From contig NVQB01000001.1 of NCBI GenBank assembly GCA_002319075.1, positions 1,550,001-1,614,000 of the forward strand: DNA of 64,000 nt, given 5' to 3'. A program made the position numbers and the translations under genes. This DNA comes from Sphingobacteriaceae bacterium. Lineage in GTDB: Bacteria; Bacteroidota; Bacteroidia; B-17B0; Aurantibacillaceae. Positions 9,467 to 19,022 of this stretch are shown here, piece after piece; position 1 is the stretch's first letter; each line of letters opens with the position of its first letter. Under the pieces are notes generated by a model, which had not been told where the DNA came from, searched no databases, and saw only the letters and a list, made by a program, of their open reading frames with translations.

Positions 9467-10939
9467 CTAGAATCTGAAATAAATAAAATCCTGTTCCTTG
9501 CCTTCGAAACATAAAATCGAAAAAATTATTAAAATATAAATAGCCCATCTCAGCGTTTTTTTTGCAAACCAGCTTCCCTGTGGTTCTATTGGCAGAGCAA
9601 ATTGCAAAGCGTGTTGTTTGTCGCGTTGCACCCATTCTATGCAAATCATTAAAAAAATAAATATAAGCAGAGCAACAGTATTTACTTTATCACTTAGTTG
9701 GGGCTGTGAAAAGAGAGAAGTTGAAAAAAGATCTTTAAAGTAATAAAAAGCATCGGTAATGGTATCTGATCTGAACAGGATAAAAGTGAACATCACCAGA
9801 GTAAATGTTTTCAGCATGTTCGAAAATTCTTTCCATGTAGGTAGCACCTGATCTTTCGCTATTTTTTTTCGCTTGTTGATGGTACCTTTTAATATGAGCG
9901 GAATAAAATAACAGCCTTGTAAAAATCCAAATAGTACAAATGTCCAGTTTGCACCATGCCATATTCCTATAAGTGTAAAATTAACAAGAATAGCCGCTAT
10001 CAAACCTTTCTGATCATAATTTCTAAAAGCAATAGAGAGTGGCGTGAACACATACTCCGTTAACCAGCTGGTAAGAGAGATATGCCACTTACGCCAAAAC
10101 TCGGCAATATTCTGGGCGAAAAAGGGATACTCGAAATTGCGTGTAATAGTAAAGCCTAATAGTTTTGCAATTCCGATAGCCGTATCTGAATAGCCAGAGA
10201 AATCGGCATAAATTTGCAGAGTGTAAAAAAAAGCTCCTATCAGCAGAGAACTTGCCGGCAAGGTATCATAGTTTTCAAAAACCGAATTTGTTATGGTGGC
10301 GCAATTGTCTGCAATAACAATCTTTTTAAACAAACCCCAGAGTATTTGCCTCATGCCGTCTGTTGCTAAATTATAATCAAATTGGCGTTTGTTGCTCAAT
10401 TGAGGTACAAGCAAGGTTGCGCGATCGATTGGACCCGAAATAACGCTCGGAAAAAAAGACACATAATTAAAGAAGACGCACCAATTCCGGACAGGTTCCG
10501 TTTTACCTTTCTCCACATCAAGCAGATAACTTATGGTTCTAAAAGTATAGAAACTTATTCCCAAAGGCATTAAGAGATTCAATGTGTGAATGTTTGGCTC
10601 AACATTAAAATAATGAAGGAGGTTAACAAAAGAATCAATAAAAAAATTTAAATACTTAAAAATCAACAAACCACCGAGACCCTGCGCAAGGCCAATAAAT
10701 ACAAGGAGGTTACGTGTCTTTTGATTTTCCGATTTATGAATATAAATACCAAGTATATAATTAAGGAAAGAGCTAGCTATCAGGAGCATTAAAAAGCGCC
10801 AATCCCACCAGGCGTAGAAAAAATAGCTTCCAGCGAGCAGAAAAAGATTCTGAATTTTTAAAGAGCGTGCAAACGCAAGCCAATAAATGAAAAAAAACAG
10901 GGTGAAAAAGAGGAGGAAAGGAAGTGAGTTAAACAACAT
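9467..10939 (-). CDS. MBOAT family O-acyltransferase (AlgI/DltB-like)
   Basis: 490-aa polytopic membrane protein. N-terminal segments include SYFFYAWWDWRF (38-49). The MBOAT signature FWRKWHISLTSWL contains His286, and the catalytic-type histidine is His328 in LIGIWHGANW. AlgI and DltB move acyl groups across or within the membrane to a polysaccharide or teichoic acid, together with an SGNH-type partner. Here that partner lies directly downstream, and an ACP, a hydratase, a reductase and an FkbH-like loader lie directly upstream in the operon. The group moved may therefore come from ACP rather than CoA (inference). Confidence 0.93.
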   Translation of the reverse strand: MLFNSLPFLLFFTLFFFIYWLAFARSLKIQNLFLLAGSYFFYAWWDWRFLMLLIASSFLNYILGIYIHKSENQKTRNLLVFIGLAQGLGGLLIFKYLNFFIDSFVNLLHYFNVEPNIHTLNLLMPLGISFYTFRTISYLLDVEKGKTEPVRNWCVFFNYVSFFPSVISGPIDRATLLVPQLSNKRQFDYNLATDGMRQILWGLFKKIVIADNCATITNSVFENYDTLPASSLLIGAFFYTLQIYADFSGYSDTAIGIAKLLGFTITRNFEYPFFAQNIAEFWRKWHISLTSWLTEYVFTPLSIAFRNYDQKGLIAAILVNFTLIGIWHGANWTFVLFGFLQGCYFIPLILKGTINKRKKIAKDQVLPTWKEFSNMLKTFTLVMFTFILFRSDTITDAFYYFKDLFSTSLFSQPQLSDKVNTVALLIFIFLMICIEWVQRDKQHALQFALPIEPQGSWFAKKTLRWAIYILIIFSILCFEGKEQDFIYFRF

Positions 10940-10944
10940 AGTTT

Positions 10945-11667
10945 TTATTTAAGAGTTGCGGCCGCATTAATTACCAGGTTAACTCCATTTAATTGAGTTC
11001 CGGCTGTGCTCAAAAAAAGAATAGTTTCCGCCACTTCAGCAGGATCCAGTAGTTTTTTCAAAGGATGACTCTCCGTCATTTGTTCAATAAGCCTTTCGTC
11101 TATGGCATTGGTAAAAGAGGTTAGCATAAAAGCGGGTGAAACAGAGTTGGATGTAATATTAAACCTCGCATTCTCAACAGCCCACACCTTGGTTAGCTCT
11201 TCGAGATAGGCCTTGTTGGCGACATAAACGGAACTTCCGATGGGAGGCGTATTAACCAGCGCAGATGTTAGCACCGTTATTATCTTACCCCCCTTCTTTT
11301 TGCGAAAAACAGTGAGAGCGGCCTGGGTTATCATAATGGTGGAGAGTACATTTATTTTAAACTCAGATAAAAAGTCGTTCGCATCCGTTTTATGAAAATA
11401 AGAATTGATAAATGAACCTGTGTAAGCATTGTTTATCAAAACATCGGGAGAAATCTCTTCTATTTTCGTACAAAGATTTTTTAGTTCTTCTTCGTTATTA
11501 AAATTGCAACGAACAGGATAGGTATTTTCAAACTCACTTTTTATTTTCTGCGCGTTATCACCGGAAGAATTATAGGTAAAGTAAACTTCGTTTGAAGAAA
11601 CGCCGGCTAATTTTTTTGTGATTGCTTCTCCTAATCCGGAAGCTCCGCCAGTAATAAAAATTCTCAT
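10945..11667 (-). CDS. Short-chain dehydrogenase/reductase (FabG-like)
   Basis: 240-aa SDR. The nucleotide-binding motif TGGASGLG is at 6-13. VLINNAY (76-82) is the NNAG-type motif. The catalytic residues appear as Ser135 and YVANK (Tyr148, Lys152). Its placement with a MaoC-like hydratase and an ACP suggests a 3-oxoacyl-ACP reductase role for a dedicated acyl group. A sugar dehydrogenase role is possible but less likely in this position. The gene overlaps the MaoC-like gene by 4 nt, which suggests translational coupling. Confidence 0.88.
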   Translation of the reverse strand: MRIFITGGASGLGEAITKKLAGVSSNEVYFTYNSSGDNAQKIKSEFENTYPVRCNFNNEEELKNLCTKIEEISPDVLINNAYTGSFINSYFHKTDANDFLSEFKINVLSTIMITQAALTVFRKKKGGKIITVLTSALVNTPPIGSSVYVANKAYLEELTKVWAVENARFNITSNSVSPAFMLTSFTNAIDERLIEQMTESHPLKKLLDPAEVAETILFLSTAGTQLNGVNLVINAAATLK

Positions 11668-12059
11668 ATAATCCCGATTTGTATTTTTCCTTTAGCTACC
11701 ACTTTGGCTTCCTCGTTTTTAAAAGAAAACTTGAATTCCACGGCATTTACAGATTCAAAGACTTCGTTTACTTTTGCCTCAAAAGTTAATATGTTATTCA
11801 TGTACACAGGATTTTTAAACTGGATGTCCTGCGAATGAATTATAACATTTTTGATGGGGAGACATTCTCCGATGAAATAAGATAAAAATCCGTTCAAAAT
11901 ATTCCCGTGCATTACCCTACTCATGAACCCTTTACTTGTAGCAAACGCCTGATCTGTATGTAAAGGATTTTTATCCTGAAAGGTCATTATGAAACGATCG
12001 TAAATTTCTTCACTTACAGTAAATGTGTTTTCGAAAAGCTCGTCCTTTCTGAAGTGCAT
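11664..12059 (-). CDS. MaoC-like hot-dog fold dehydratase/hydratase
   Basis: 131 aa, the length of a single hot-dog domain. The R-hydratase motif is visible: FQDKNPLHTDQAFA places Asp29 and His34 as the catalytic pair, followed by VMHGNILNGFLSYFIGE. The family interconverts (R)-3-hydroxyacyl and trans-2-enoyl thioesters. Between the ACP and SDR genes it could prepare a hydroxylated or unsaturated short acyl-ACP for the glycan. It is unlikely to serve bulk fatty acid synthesis, being inside a surface-glycan operon. Confidence 0.85.
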   Translation of the reverse strand: MHFRKDELFENTFTVSEEIYDRFIMTFQDKNPLHTDQAFATSKGFMSRVMHGNILNGFLSYFIGECLPIKNVIIHSQDIQFKNPVYMNNILTFEAKVNEVFESVNAVEFKFSFKNEEAKVVAKGKIQIGII

Positions 12060-12062
12060 ACC

Positions 12063-12299
12063 TTATTTAGTTAAAATACAATCTATCATTTGTCCAACAT
12101 TTTGCCAGCTTTGAATTTCTTTAGATGTAAACCGAATCTTAAAGAATTTTTCCACGGAAACTACTAGTTGAATATGGGTCAGAGAATCCCACCCTTCGAC
12201 ATCAGCCGCCGTGGTAGTTTCAGATAATTTTATGCTCTCATCATCCAGAACATCTATAAAAATTGCGTTTACGTTTTTTAAAATCTCTTGTCTTTCCAT
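12063..12299 (-). CDS. Acyl carrier protein
   Basis: 78 aa, acidic, with the 4'-phosphopantetheine site [10 protein letters not shown] (Ser39). It is probably a dedicated carrier rather than the housekeeping AcpP, because it sits in the glycan operon between an FkbH-like loader and a hydratase/reductase pair. In the Dlt system the carrier DltC supplies D-alanine to DltB. This ACP could supply an acyl group to the MBOAT protein in the same way (inference). Confidence 0.9.
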   Translation of the reverse strand: MERQEILKNVNAIFIDVLDDESIKLSETTTAADVEGWDSLTHIQLVVSVEKFFKIRFTSKEIQSWQNVGQMIDCILTK

Positions 12300-12304
12300 T
12301 GTTT

Positions 12305-14035
12305 TTAATTATTATGATATGTTTTTATATAAGTCGTTTTTCCCTGATGCGATTGCGTATCGAGAATCCAATGTTCGCCTGAAGCCGAGAAACCAAGATT
12401 CGCGTAATGATCCTTTACCATACCATTTTTTGCTGTTGGTAAATATTCTCCTTTAATAAATTTATAATTTTTCTCCTTAGCGAAATTTGAGATTGTATTT
12501 AACACAAAATTCTCCATGCCGCGTTTAAGAACCCTGCAACTCATAAACCAGGTATCTATAAACAAGGTTTCGGTATTTTCCTTTTTAAGAATAACCGCAC
12601 AGATCATTCCATTGTCGCCAAATTTATCTTTGAGCGTGAAAGAGAAAGAAAAATAGTTTTCCGATGCCGCAACAGTTTCAATGTCGGCTTCGGTGTAACG
12701 AACGGTTCGCAAATTAAACTGGTTAGAACGCTGCGACAGTTGTGCTACACGGGGAGTGTTAAATTTCGTAAATGGCTCAACTACAGAAATCATTTCAAGA
12801 TTTTTCAAAAAATCTTCTTCATTCGTAAAACTCTTTGAGAGTACAGCACGCTCAGCCTCTATCTTATAGAGTTTTGTTCTTTCAACATCTTCATTAGAAA
12901 AGGAAATTGTTTCGAATAAATTTAAAGTATACAGATATTCGAGGTAATCCGCAGGGTCTTCCGGTAGTTCTGGAACTGTAATTTCAGGAATGTTTTCTCG
13001 TACGATGTTTCTTTCAAAAGGATTATCATCCAGAAAAACCATCGAATCAAAACCTATGTTTAAAATACTTTGTATATGACGGATGTTATCCGCCTTGTTT
13101 TCCCAGTTAGCAACAAATACGGCAATATCATCCATCTTAATTACCATATCCGGATGTTTCTCAAATGGCTCACGCGCAATAGATTCAGTATTTTTACTAC
13201 ATACAGCAAGAATAATTCCCCTGTTTTTTAATTTTTTTATCCAACCCTGAAATTCGGTAAATGCTTTTCCAATACCCAAAGTACCGATCTGAATATTCTC
13301 CATTCCATCATCGCCTATAATTCCGCCCCACATTGTATTATCAAGATCGAGGATAAGGCATTTTTTTGTTTTACCGTGCATGGCTCCAACAAGATCCAGC
13401 GTTCTGGAAGCAACAAGCGGCAAAATATCCAAACTCAACACCATTTCGGTATTAATGTAAATGGAAGTCTGAAATACTGAAGGTTTACCCGATCCGTTTT
13501 GAATGGATGCAAGGTCGCAAATATAAAAGTTAGGATGCGATACAGCGTAGTTCATCAACTCATAATTTAATTTACGTAGTTGGAATAAAAAAGAAGATTC
13601 TATTTTGTTCGCATAGTTTCCAAAAACAGAATCATTTATTTCTGAATAATTATAATAGATAACTTTAGCGCCAAGGGTTGCGGACACTGTTGTATAAAGG
13701 CTATCAATAGTAGCTATACGTTCAGATGCCAGCAGAGAATGTTCAGACGGCGGCATCTTGTTATACTTACTTACGAGTTTATGACTCGATTGAAAAATGA
13801 TTACGATCTCAGGTTTAAACTCATATAATTCTGATCCCTCGTCAAATACCTGACGCTCTATCTGATCAAAATCTGCCTCAAATAGATCGAGATTAAATCC
13901 ATGATCGTAGGCTTCGCCTTTTAGGGCTTGTGTTAAGAATTGGGTAGCGGTGTCGCCTAGCAAAGCCACTTTAATTTTTTTTAAGGGAGAGAAATCTTTT
14001 TTGAGATTGTTTTTGAGTTTAAAAAAATCTTTCAT
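12305..14035 (-). CDS. FkbH-like HAD-type acyl-ACP loader
   Basis: 576 aa. An N-terminal domain (about 1-220) with SGNH-like beta-alpha character precedes the HAD motif [11 protein letters not shown] (Asp230, Asp232). A C-terminal GNAT-like segment follows. This is the FkbH architecture. Characterised FkbH proteins take the three-carbon unit from 1,3-bisphosphoglycerate, remove phosphate and load D-glyceryl onto an ACP. The neighbouring ACP gene begins 5 nt after its stop. Whether the group here is glyceryl or another acid is unknown. Other FkbH-domain proteins in glycan clusters have no proven role. Confidence 0.9.
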   Translation of the reverse strand: MKDFFKLKNNLKKDFSPLKKIKVALLGDTATQFLTQALKGEAYDHGFNLDLFEADFDQIERQVFDEGSELYEFKPEIVIIFQSSHKLVSKYNKMPPSEHSLLASERIATIDSLYTTVSATLGAKVIYYNYSEINDSVFGNYANKIESSFLFQLRKLNYELMNYAVSHPNFYICDLASIQNGSGKPSVFQTSIYINTEMVLSLDILPLVASRTLDLVGAMHGKTKKCLILDLDNTMWGGIIGDDGMENIQIGTLGIGKAFTEFQGWIKKLKNRGIILAVCSKNTESIAREPFEKHPDMVIKMDDIAVFVANWENKADNIRHIQSILNIGFDSMVFLDDNPFERNIVRENIPEITVPELPEDPADYLEYLYTLNLFETISFSNEDVERTKLYKIEAERAVLSKSFTNEEDFLKNLEMISVVEPFTKFNTPRVAQLSQRSNQFNLRTVRYTEADIETVAASENYFSFSFTLKDKFGDNGMICAVILKKENTETLFIDTWFMSCRVLKRGMENFVLNTISNFAKEKNYKFIKGEYLPTAKNGMVKDHYANLGFSASGEHWILDTQSHQGKTTYIKTYHNN

Positions 14036-14042
14036 TAGTTCT

Positions 14043-15293
14043 TTAATTATTTTTTAAAAGCGGAATTAACTTTTGTACGACTGCAGATAATGAATGCTGC
14101 GCTATAGAGTTAAAGCCACTTAATTCTGTTTTATGAAGCCTGTTATTATAAATGTCGGTCAGATCCTGTTTACTTTTAAGAACATATCCTAATTTTTCGT
14201 TCGCTATGCTGTTTGAAACAAACCCTTCGGGTCCAACATATAAATAAGGAACACGGTAAGGAAGAAATTCAAAAAATTTGGTTGTTTTAAAATCTTTATT
14301 GTGATCGGCCAAAAGTATCAATGAAAAATCATAATTGCTTATTACCTCAAAAATTTTATCGCCGATTGGATTTAAAAATCTCACGCTATTATTCAGGCCT
14401 TTATTCAGAAAAACTTTTGTAGTATGATTTGTGTAAAAGTCTATTTGCACTGCAACCTCCGGGTAATTTTTTTTTAAAACTAAAAGAGCATCCGCCAGAA
14501 GTTCCAGGTACCTGTCAGAATCGTTGTACAATGCCCCTGCATAAACAAGCTTTAACATTGCTGGATCTTTAGCCTGTGGTTTTGATAGAATAAAATCATC
14601 AGGATCAAAAAAATGAGGCAGAGCTTTAAATTGAACTGAGTTGCTTTTTCCCGTATGTGTTTCTTTAATTTGTTCTATCAAAAATTCATTTGGCGCAGTT
14701 ATAACATCAGCATACTTAAAAACGAGGTCCTGTTTATTTTTTTCTTCCTGCAACCTTTTTTCAGACAGTTCCGCTATTCCATAGTTAACCGAATTTATCC
14801 AGGGATCACGGTAATCGGCAATTATACGAAGATCTGGAAATTCCTTTTTTAACAGAGCAGCATAATAGATAATATTAAACGGCGCTCCGGTTACAATAAG
14901 TTCGTCAATTTTATTTTTCTCAATAATAGACTTAGAAAGATGCAGAAATCGTTTCTGAATTCCGATTGCCTTATCATAAATGGTTCCCTTAAATCCGATG
15001 CTTAATGCCAGTTGAGCTATTTTAATTTTGATTTTTGAAAACAGGCTCGTGTAATCGTTTAACCATAGTTTTAACCAATAGGGCTTTAGTTCATAAAGTA
15101 AAATGTGTTCATTTTTTACATCCTTAAACCAGGGCGAAACATTATTGCCGCGAGGTATTTCAGCTTTTATGACATGTAAAAAATATCCATGTTGCTGCAG
15201 ACCTTTCGCCAGTTTGGCCCAGCGCCTCCCTCCAATTCCGTCATTCGGCGGAAAATCCCAGCAAATCAGCAATATGTTTTTTTTCAAAATCAA
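14043..15293 (-). CDS. Glycosyltransferase family 4-like
   Basis: 416 aa, GT-B fold. The N-terminus has the loop LLICWDFPPNDGIGGRRW (8-25), typical of a GT4 group. The C-terminal domain has KLVYAGALYNDSDRY near residue 250 and a donor-site segment TTKFFEFLPYRVPYLYVG. It overlaps the WbpE-like aminotransferase gene by 4 nt. It presumably transfers one of the sugars made by the neighbouring genes; specificity cannot be read. Confidence 0.85.
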   Translation of the reverse strand: MILKKNILLICWDFPPNDGIGGRRWAKLAKGLQQHGYFLHVIKAEIPRGNNVSPWFKDVKNEHILLYELKPYWLKLWLNDYTSLFSKIKIKIAQLALSIGFKGTIYDKAIGIQKRFLHLSKSIIEKNKIDELIVTGAPFNIIYYAALLKKEFPDLRIIADYRDPWINSVNYGIAELSEKRLQEEKNKQDLVFKYADVITAPNEFLIEQIKETHTGKSNSVQFKALPHFFDPDDFILSKPQAKDPAMLKLVYAGALYNDSDRYLELLADALLVLKKNYPEVAVQIDFYTNHTTKVFLNKGLNNSVRFLNPIGDKIFEVISNYDFSLILLADHNKDFKTTKFFEFLPYRVPYLYVGPEGFVSNSIANEKLGYVLKSKQDLTDIYNNRLHKTELSGFNSIAQHSLSAVVQKLIPLLKNN

Positions 15294-16393
15294 AAGGCGT
15301 TTACCAGATCACTCACTGTATTTATCTGTTCGTTTGATAATTCAGGGAACATTGGAATAGAAAGTATTTTTTTTGTTTCCGCAAATGACACAGGAAAGTC
15401 TTCGGGCGTATACCCATATTTTTTATAAGCATCTACGAAGGGCAGGGCTACTGGATAGTGAACGGCGACTTCAACGTTATTTTTTTCCAACGAAGCTTTG
15501 AGTTCATCGCGCTTTTCAGTTCTAATAACAAAAAGATGATAAACGTGATAGGCATGCTTATTTTCAACCGGAAGTTGAATGGACTTGTTGTTTATTTTTT
15601 CCCTGTATGAGAGCGCATTCGCATTTCTCTGGCTGTTCCACTTATCAAGGTGTTTTAATTTTACAGAAAGTACAGCTGCGTGAAGACCGTCCATGCGTGA
15701 GTTTCTCCCTTCCATGACATGTGTGTGTTTTTTCAATTGGCCATGGTTACCAATCATTCTGCACTTCGATGCTATCTCTTCCGTGTCGGTAGTAATCGCT
15801 CCCGCATCTCCATAAGCACCGAGATTTTTCCCGGGATAAAAACTAAAGGAAGCTGCATGACCAAAAGTACCAGCAAGTTTGCCATTAAATTTCGCACCGT
15901 GAGATTGGGCACAATCTTCAATAACTATTAACTTATGTTTCGTAGCAATGTCCATAATACTTATCATATCTACAGCGTTGCCATACAAATGAACCGGCAT
16001 AATTACTTTTGTGTTTTTTGTGATCTTTTCTTCTATCCTTAAAACATCGATCAGTAAAGTGTCAGGGTTAACATCCACAAAAACCGGTTTAGCGCCGATC
16101 CGTCCCACCGCTTCAGAGGTTGAAATCCAGGATAACGCAGGAATGATTACTTCATCACCAGCTCCCACACCAAAGGCTTCTAACAATATCTCTATCGAAT
16201 CTGTGCCGTTTGCACAACTGATAGTGTGTTTAACTCCAAGGTATTTTGAAAACTCTTCTTCAAAAATTCTCACGTATTTATTTCCTGCCCCGCCTACAAA
16301 AGCGGTTTCTTTCATAACATTGCTCATAGCAGTGTCTATCTCTTCTTTAATTGTCTGGTACTGCGCCTGCAGATCTACAAATGGTATTTTCAT
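15290..16393 (-). CDS. DegT/DnrJ/EryC1/StrS aminotransferase (WbpE-like)
   Basis: 367-aa PLP-dependent sugar aminotransferase. PLP lysine Lys189 lies in FSFYPGKNLGAYGDAGA; the cofactor aspartate is in VIEDCAQSHGA (Asp160). Directly upstream lie a hexapeptide acetyltransferase (WbpD-like) and a Gfo/Idh/MocA dehydrogenase (WbpB-like). That is the set which builds UDP-2,3-diacetamido-2,3-dideoxyuronic acid by oxidation at C3, transamination and acetylation. The WbpE assignment rests on this context; the family call is firm. Confidence 0.92.
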   Translation of the reverse strand: MKIPFVDLQAQYQTIKEEIDTAMSNVMKETAFVGGAGNKYVRIFEEEFSKYLGVKHTISCANGTDSIEILLEAFGVGAGDEVIIPALSWISTSEAVGRIGAKPVFVDVNPDTLLIDVLRIEEKITKNTKVIMPVHLYGNAVDMISIMDIATKHKLIVIEDCAQSHGAKFNGKLAGTFGHAASFSFYPGKNLGAYGDAGAITTDTEEIASKCRMIGNHGQLKKHTHVMEGRNSRMDGLHAAVLSVKLKHLDKWNSQRNANALSYREKINNKSIQLPVENKHAYHVYHLFVIRTEKRDELKASLEKNNVEVAVHYPVALPFVDAYKKYGYTPEDFPVSFAETKKILSIPMFPELSNEQINTVSDLVNAF

Positions 16394-16397
16394 TTTT

Positions 16398-16859
16398 CTA
16401 TTTTAGTTTTTTTGCAGGATTTCCTACATAGGTACCTGGCTCTGTAATATTTTTTGTAACAACTGCACCTGCGCCAATCACTACCTGGTCGCAAATAGTT
16501 ACCGGTAAAATGGTAGCATTGGATCCGATTGACACATGGTTGCCTATACTGGTGGATTTCCATAAAGCCTTATTTCCACGTGCGGGACCACCATTAGAAA
16601 ATAAATCGTTAACAAACATAACCCCATGGCCAATAAAGCAATCGTTACCAACTGTTACCAGTTCGCAAATAAATGTATGTGATTGCACTTTACAGCGTTC
16701 TCCAATAAAAACGTCTTTCTGAATTTCAACAAAGGGGCCAATAAAAGTTTCATCCCCAATAGAACAACCATAAATATTTACGGGTTCAATGATTTTTACA
16801 TTTTTACCGAAGTTGACATCCTTGATAGCTGATGCAAATAGTTTAGGAGAGGTGCTCAT
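16398..16859 (-). CDS. Left-handed beta-helix N-acetyltransferase (WbpD-like)
   Basis: 153 aa built almost entirely of hexapeptide repeats (such as CSIGDETFIGPFVEIQKDVF), ending in the usual GNPAKKLK. I start at the ATG at 16859 (MSTSPKLF), just after the dehydrogenase stop; longer in-frame starts would run into the upstream gene. WbpD acetylates the 3-amino group of UDP-GlcNAc(3NH2)A with acetyl-CoA. The neighbours on both sides (aminotransferase, Gfo/Idh dehydrogenase) support that role. Confidence 0.88.
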   Translation of the reverse strand: MSTSPKLFASAIKDVNFGKNVKIIEPVNIYGCSIGDETFIGPFVEIQKDVFIGERCKVQSHTFICELVTVGNDCFIGHGVMFVNDLFSNGGPARGNKALWKSTSIGNHVSIGSNATILPVTICDQVVIGAGAVVTKNITEPGTYVGNPAKKLK

Positions 16860-16860
16860 C

Positions 16861-17877
16861 TTAATTAAGTGAATTGTACATTTTTTCAATAGCATCCACG
16901 CAGCGCATGCCTTCAAAGCCTTCCACAGCGCTAACATCCACCGTGTTATTACGAAGTGTTTCGATAATTGTCTTTACAACCTTATCGTGATTTGAACTTG
17001 TTCCCTGGTATTTTCCGTATGCGTTGGGTTTGTCTGTAAATTCTATTCCTTCCTGCAGAGGGTATCCTCTTACATCCCAGAATTCAATTTTATTCAGGTA
17101 CTGACCACCAATTTTGATGGTCCCAAATTCTCCCACAATGGTAATACTCCCTTCGTAATTTTTATTGTATACGCAGGTTGTCCAATTGATGCTACCCATA
17201 GCACCAGAAGAAAATTTCACAATTACATTTCCGGAATCTTCCGTCTCAATGTTGTGATTTTGCGTTTCCATAAAAGCTTTCACATCCACAACGTCGCCAC
17301 ACCACCAAACAAGTAAATCAATAAAATGACTAGCCTGCGTAAAAAGTGCGCCTCCTTCTTCCTTCTTTTTTCCCCTCCATGGCGACTCGTCGTAATAACC
17401 CTGATAGCGGTTCCACAGGATATCGCATTTTACCATAAAAATTTTCCCAAGCATGCCTTTATCTATGGCATCCTTAGCAAGTTTTACAGGAACATTATGA
17501 CGATTTTGTTTTACCACCCAAAGTTTCATCTTGTTTTTTTCGGCAGCGGCATTCATGGCATTGCAATCTTTCATCGTTAATGCCATTGGTTTTTCAACCA
17601 ATACATTAAATTTTTTATCTAATGCTTTGATAGTCATTTCTGCGTGGAGCGCGTGCGGAGTCACAACATTTACCACATCTGCCTTTATTTCTGAAAGCAT
17701 TTTATCATACGAGGTGTAATAGGGAATATTCTGATACAAAGCCGCTTGCTCCTTGCATTTTTTTTCATCTATATCACAAATTGCTACGATCTCGGCTTCC
17801 GGCTCGGCATCCAGCACTGCAATGTGTCTTTTTCCTATACTGCCACAACCAACTATGGCGAATTTAATTTTGCTCAT
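16861..17877 (-). CDS. Gfo/Idh/MocA oxidoreductase (WbpB-like)
   Basis: 338 aa. The N-terminal Rossmann motif VGCGSIGKRHI begins at about residue 9, and the family motif VEKPMALT is near residue 94. The C-terminal alpha/beta sheet domain contains TQASHFIDLLVWW. WbpB oxidises UDP-GlcNAcA at C3 with NAD before transamination by WbpE; gene order here supports that step. The UDP-GlcNAc 6-dehydrogenase (WbpA) that would supply the substrate is not in the window. Confidence 0.9.
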   Translation of the reverse strand: MSKIKFAIVGCGSIGKRHIAVLDAEPEAEIVAICDIDEKKCKEQAALYQNIPYYTSYDKMLSEIKADVVNVVTPHALHAEMTIKALDKKFNVLVEKPMALTMKDCNAMNAAAEKNKMKLWVVKQNRHNVPVKLAKDAIDKGMLGKIFMVKCDILWNRYQGYYDESPWRGKKKEEGGALFTQASHFIDLLVWWCGDVVDVKAFMETQNHNIETEDSGNVIVKFSSGAMGSINWTTCVYNKNYEGSITIVGEFGTIKIGGQYLNKIEFWDVRGYPLQEGIEFTDKPNAYGKYQGTSSNHDKVVKTIIETLRNNTVDVSAVEGFEGMRCVDAIEKMYNSLN

Positions 17878-17889
17878 GGGATCTTTATA

Positions 17890-18999
17890 TTATTTTTTCC
17901 AGGGTTTTAAAATTTTTAGAAATTTAAAGTAGTTGCTCCACATCTGTTTCTCGGTCTTAAATTCAAAATGGCTTCTTGGTTTTTCCTGCATAATTTTTTC
18001 AAATGCTTCCTCCGAAAGTCCGAGTTTTTTTAAAACATATTCTCTCTCTTTTAAAATTTCTTCGGGGTTATAGGGCGGCTTTTGCAATTCAAGCAGCGCT
18101 TGTTCTTTAGTAACCTGGCCCGAGCAGATGAGCGTGGCCAAATGCGCTCTACGTTTATCTATTTTAAATTTTTGTGGCAGAATGTATGTCTGATAAAATT
18201 TCGTAAAAATTGATTCGTGATGTTTACCGCCATAATTGCGCCATCCAACTTCTTTTGTAATAACCTCTACTGCCTGGTCTTTATTGTAATTCAGGTAATT
18301 TAATACCTGTATCGACTCAAGTTTCAAGAACCAATGGTAATAAAGTTTTTTCCAGAAAGTAACATGTGGAAACGTTTTAAGTGGTTTTCCGGAACCGTAT
18401 TTACTGTAAATATCCACAATGTTTTTCCAGTCCATTTTATCAAAAGCCCATCCTTTGGGCATGATAGCTTCTGTGGCGAAATTAAACCCGTTAATGGTGT
18501 ATTTAATTTTATACTTCTGGGCAATATTTAAAATTGTGGAATAAATAGCGTGGTCGGTGATGGCTTCTATATCCACCACTCCGGCCTTTAAATAGGCCAG
18601 TTGCAACTCTTTAAACTCTTCCCAATTAATAACATGTGTTTGCAATTCATATCCTAACCTATCGCAGAGGCTCTCAATGTTTTTAACGGCCAGTTCGCTG
18701 TTCCATCCATTGTCGAAGTGCACCATCAGCGGGCGCAAACCTTGCTGCTTTGTCCAGTAAGCAAGATACGAGCTATCCACCCCTCCACTAACCCCTAATA
18801 TACAGTCATATGCTTTTCCTTTACCTGCTAGCTTAATTTCATTTACTTTGGTATCCAGCCATTTTTTCCGCTGCGCTGCGTCGCCAAGTTTGTTTACCGA
18901 ACTATAATAATAGTTACAATAATTACAGATACCTTTTTCGTCGAGCGCAAACACATCTGAATCTTCGCTGGTTAATATACAATTGCTACACTTTAACAT
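17890..18999 (-). CDS. N-acetyl sugar amidotransferase (WbpG-like), copy 1
   Basis: 369 aa. A zinc-type Cys4 knuckle (Cys4, Cys7, Cys25, Cys28) precedes the PP-loop ATPase motif SGGVDSS (71-77). WbpG/PseA proteins turn an N-acetyl group into acetamidino, using ATP and ammonia from a HisH/HisF-type glutaminase. It lies next to the WbpB/D/E-like set, as in Pseudomonas O-antigen clusters. No HisH/HisF genes adjoin it; the only pair is 29 kb away at 47048-48417 in the same operon. A second homologue is at 39770-40936. Confidence 0.93.
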   Translation of the reverse strand: MLKCSNCILTSEDSDVFALDEKGICNYCNYYYSSVNKLGDAAQRKKWLDTKVNEIKLAGKGKAYDCILGVSGGVDSSYLAYWTKQQGLRPLMVHFDNGWNSELAVKNIESLCDRLGYELQTHVINWEEFKELQLAYLKAGVVDIEAITDHAIYSTILNIAQKYKIKYTINGFNFATEAIMPKGWAFDKMDWKNIVDIYSKYGSGKPLKTFPHVTFWKKLYYHWFLKLESIQVLNYLNYNKDQAVEVITKEVGWRNYGGKHHESIFTKFYQTYILPQKFKIDKRRAHLATLICSGQVTKEQALLELQKPPYNPEEILKEREYVLKKLGLSEEAFEKIMQEKPRSHFEFKTEKQMWSNYFKFLKILKPWKK

Positions 19000-19022
19000 A
19001 TGTTTATTTAATCGTATAAATT

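Noticed and set aside
16860-16937. 26-residue N-terminal extension of the WbpD-like protein
   Set aside because: It would lie wholly within the Gfo/Idh gene and does not resemble the hexapeptide family; the ATG at 16859 fits better.
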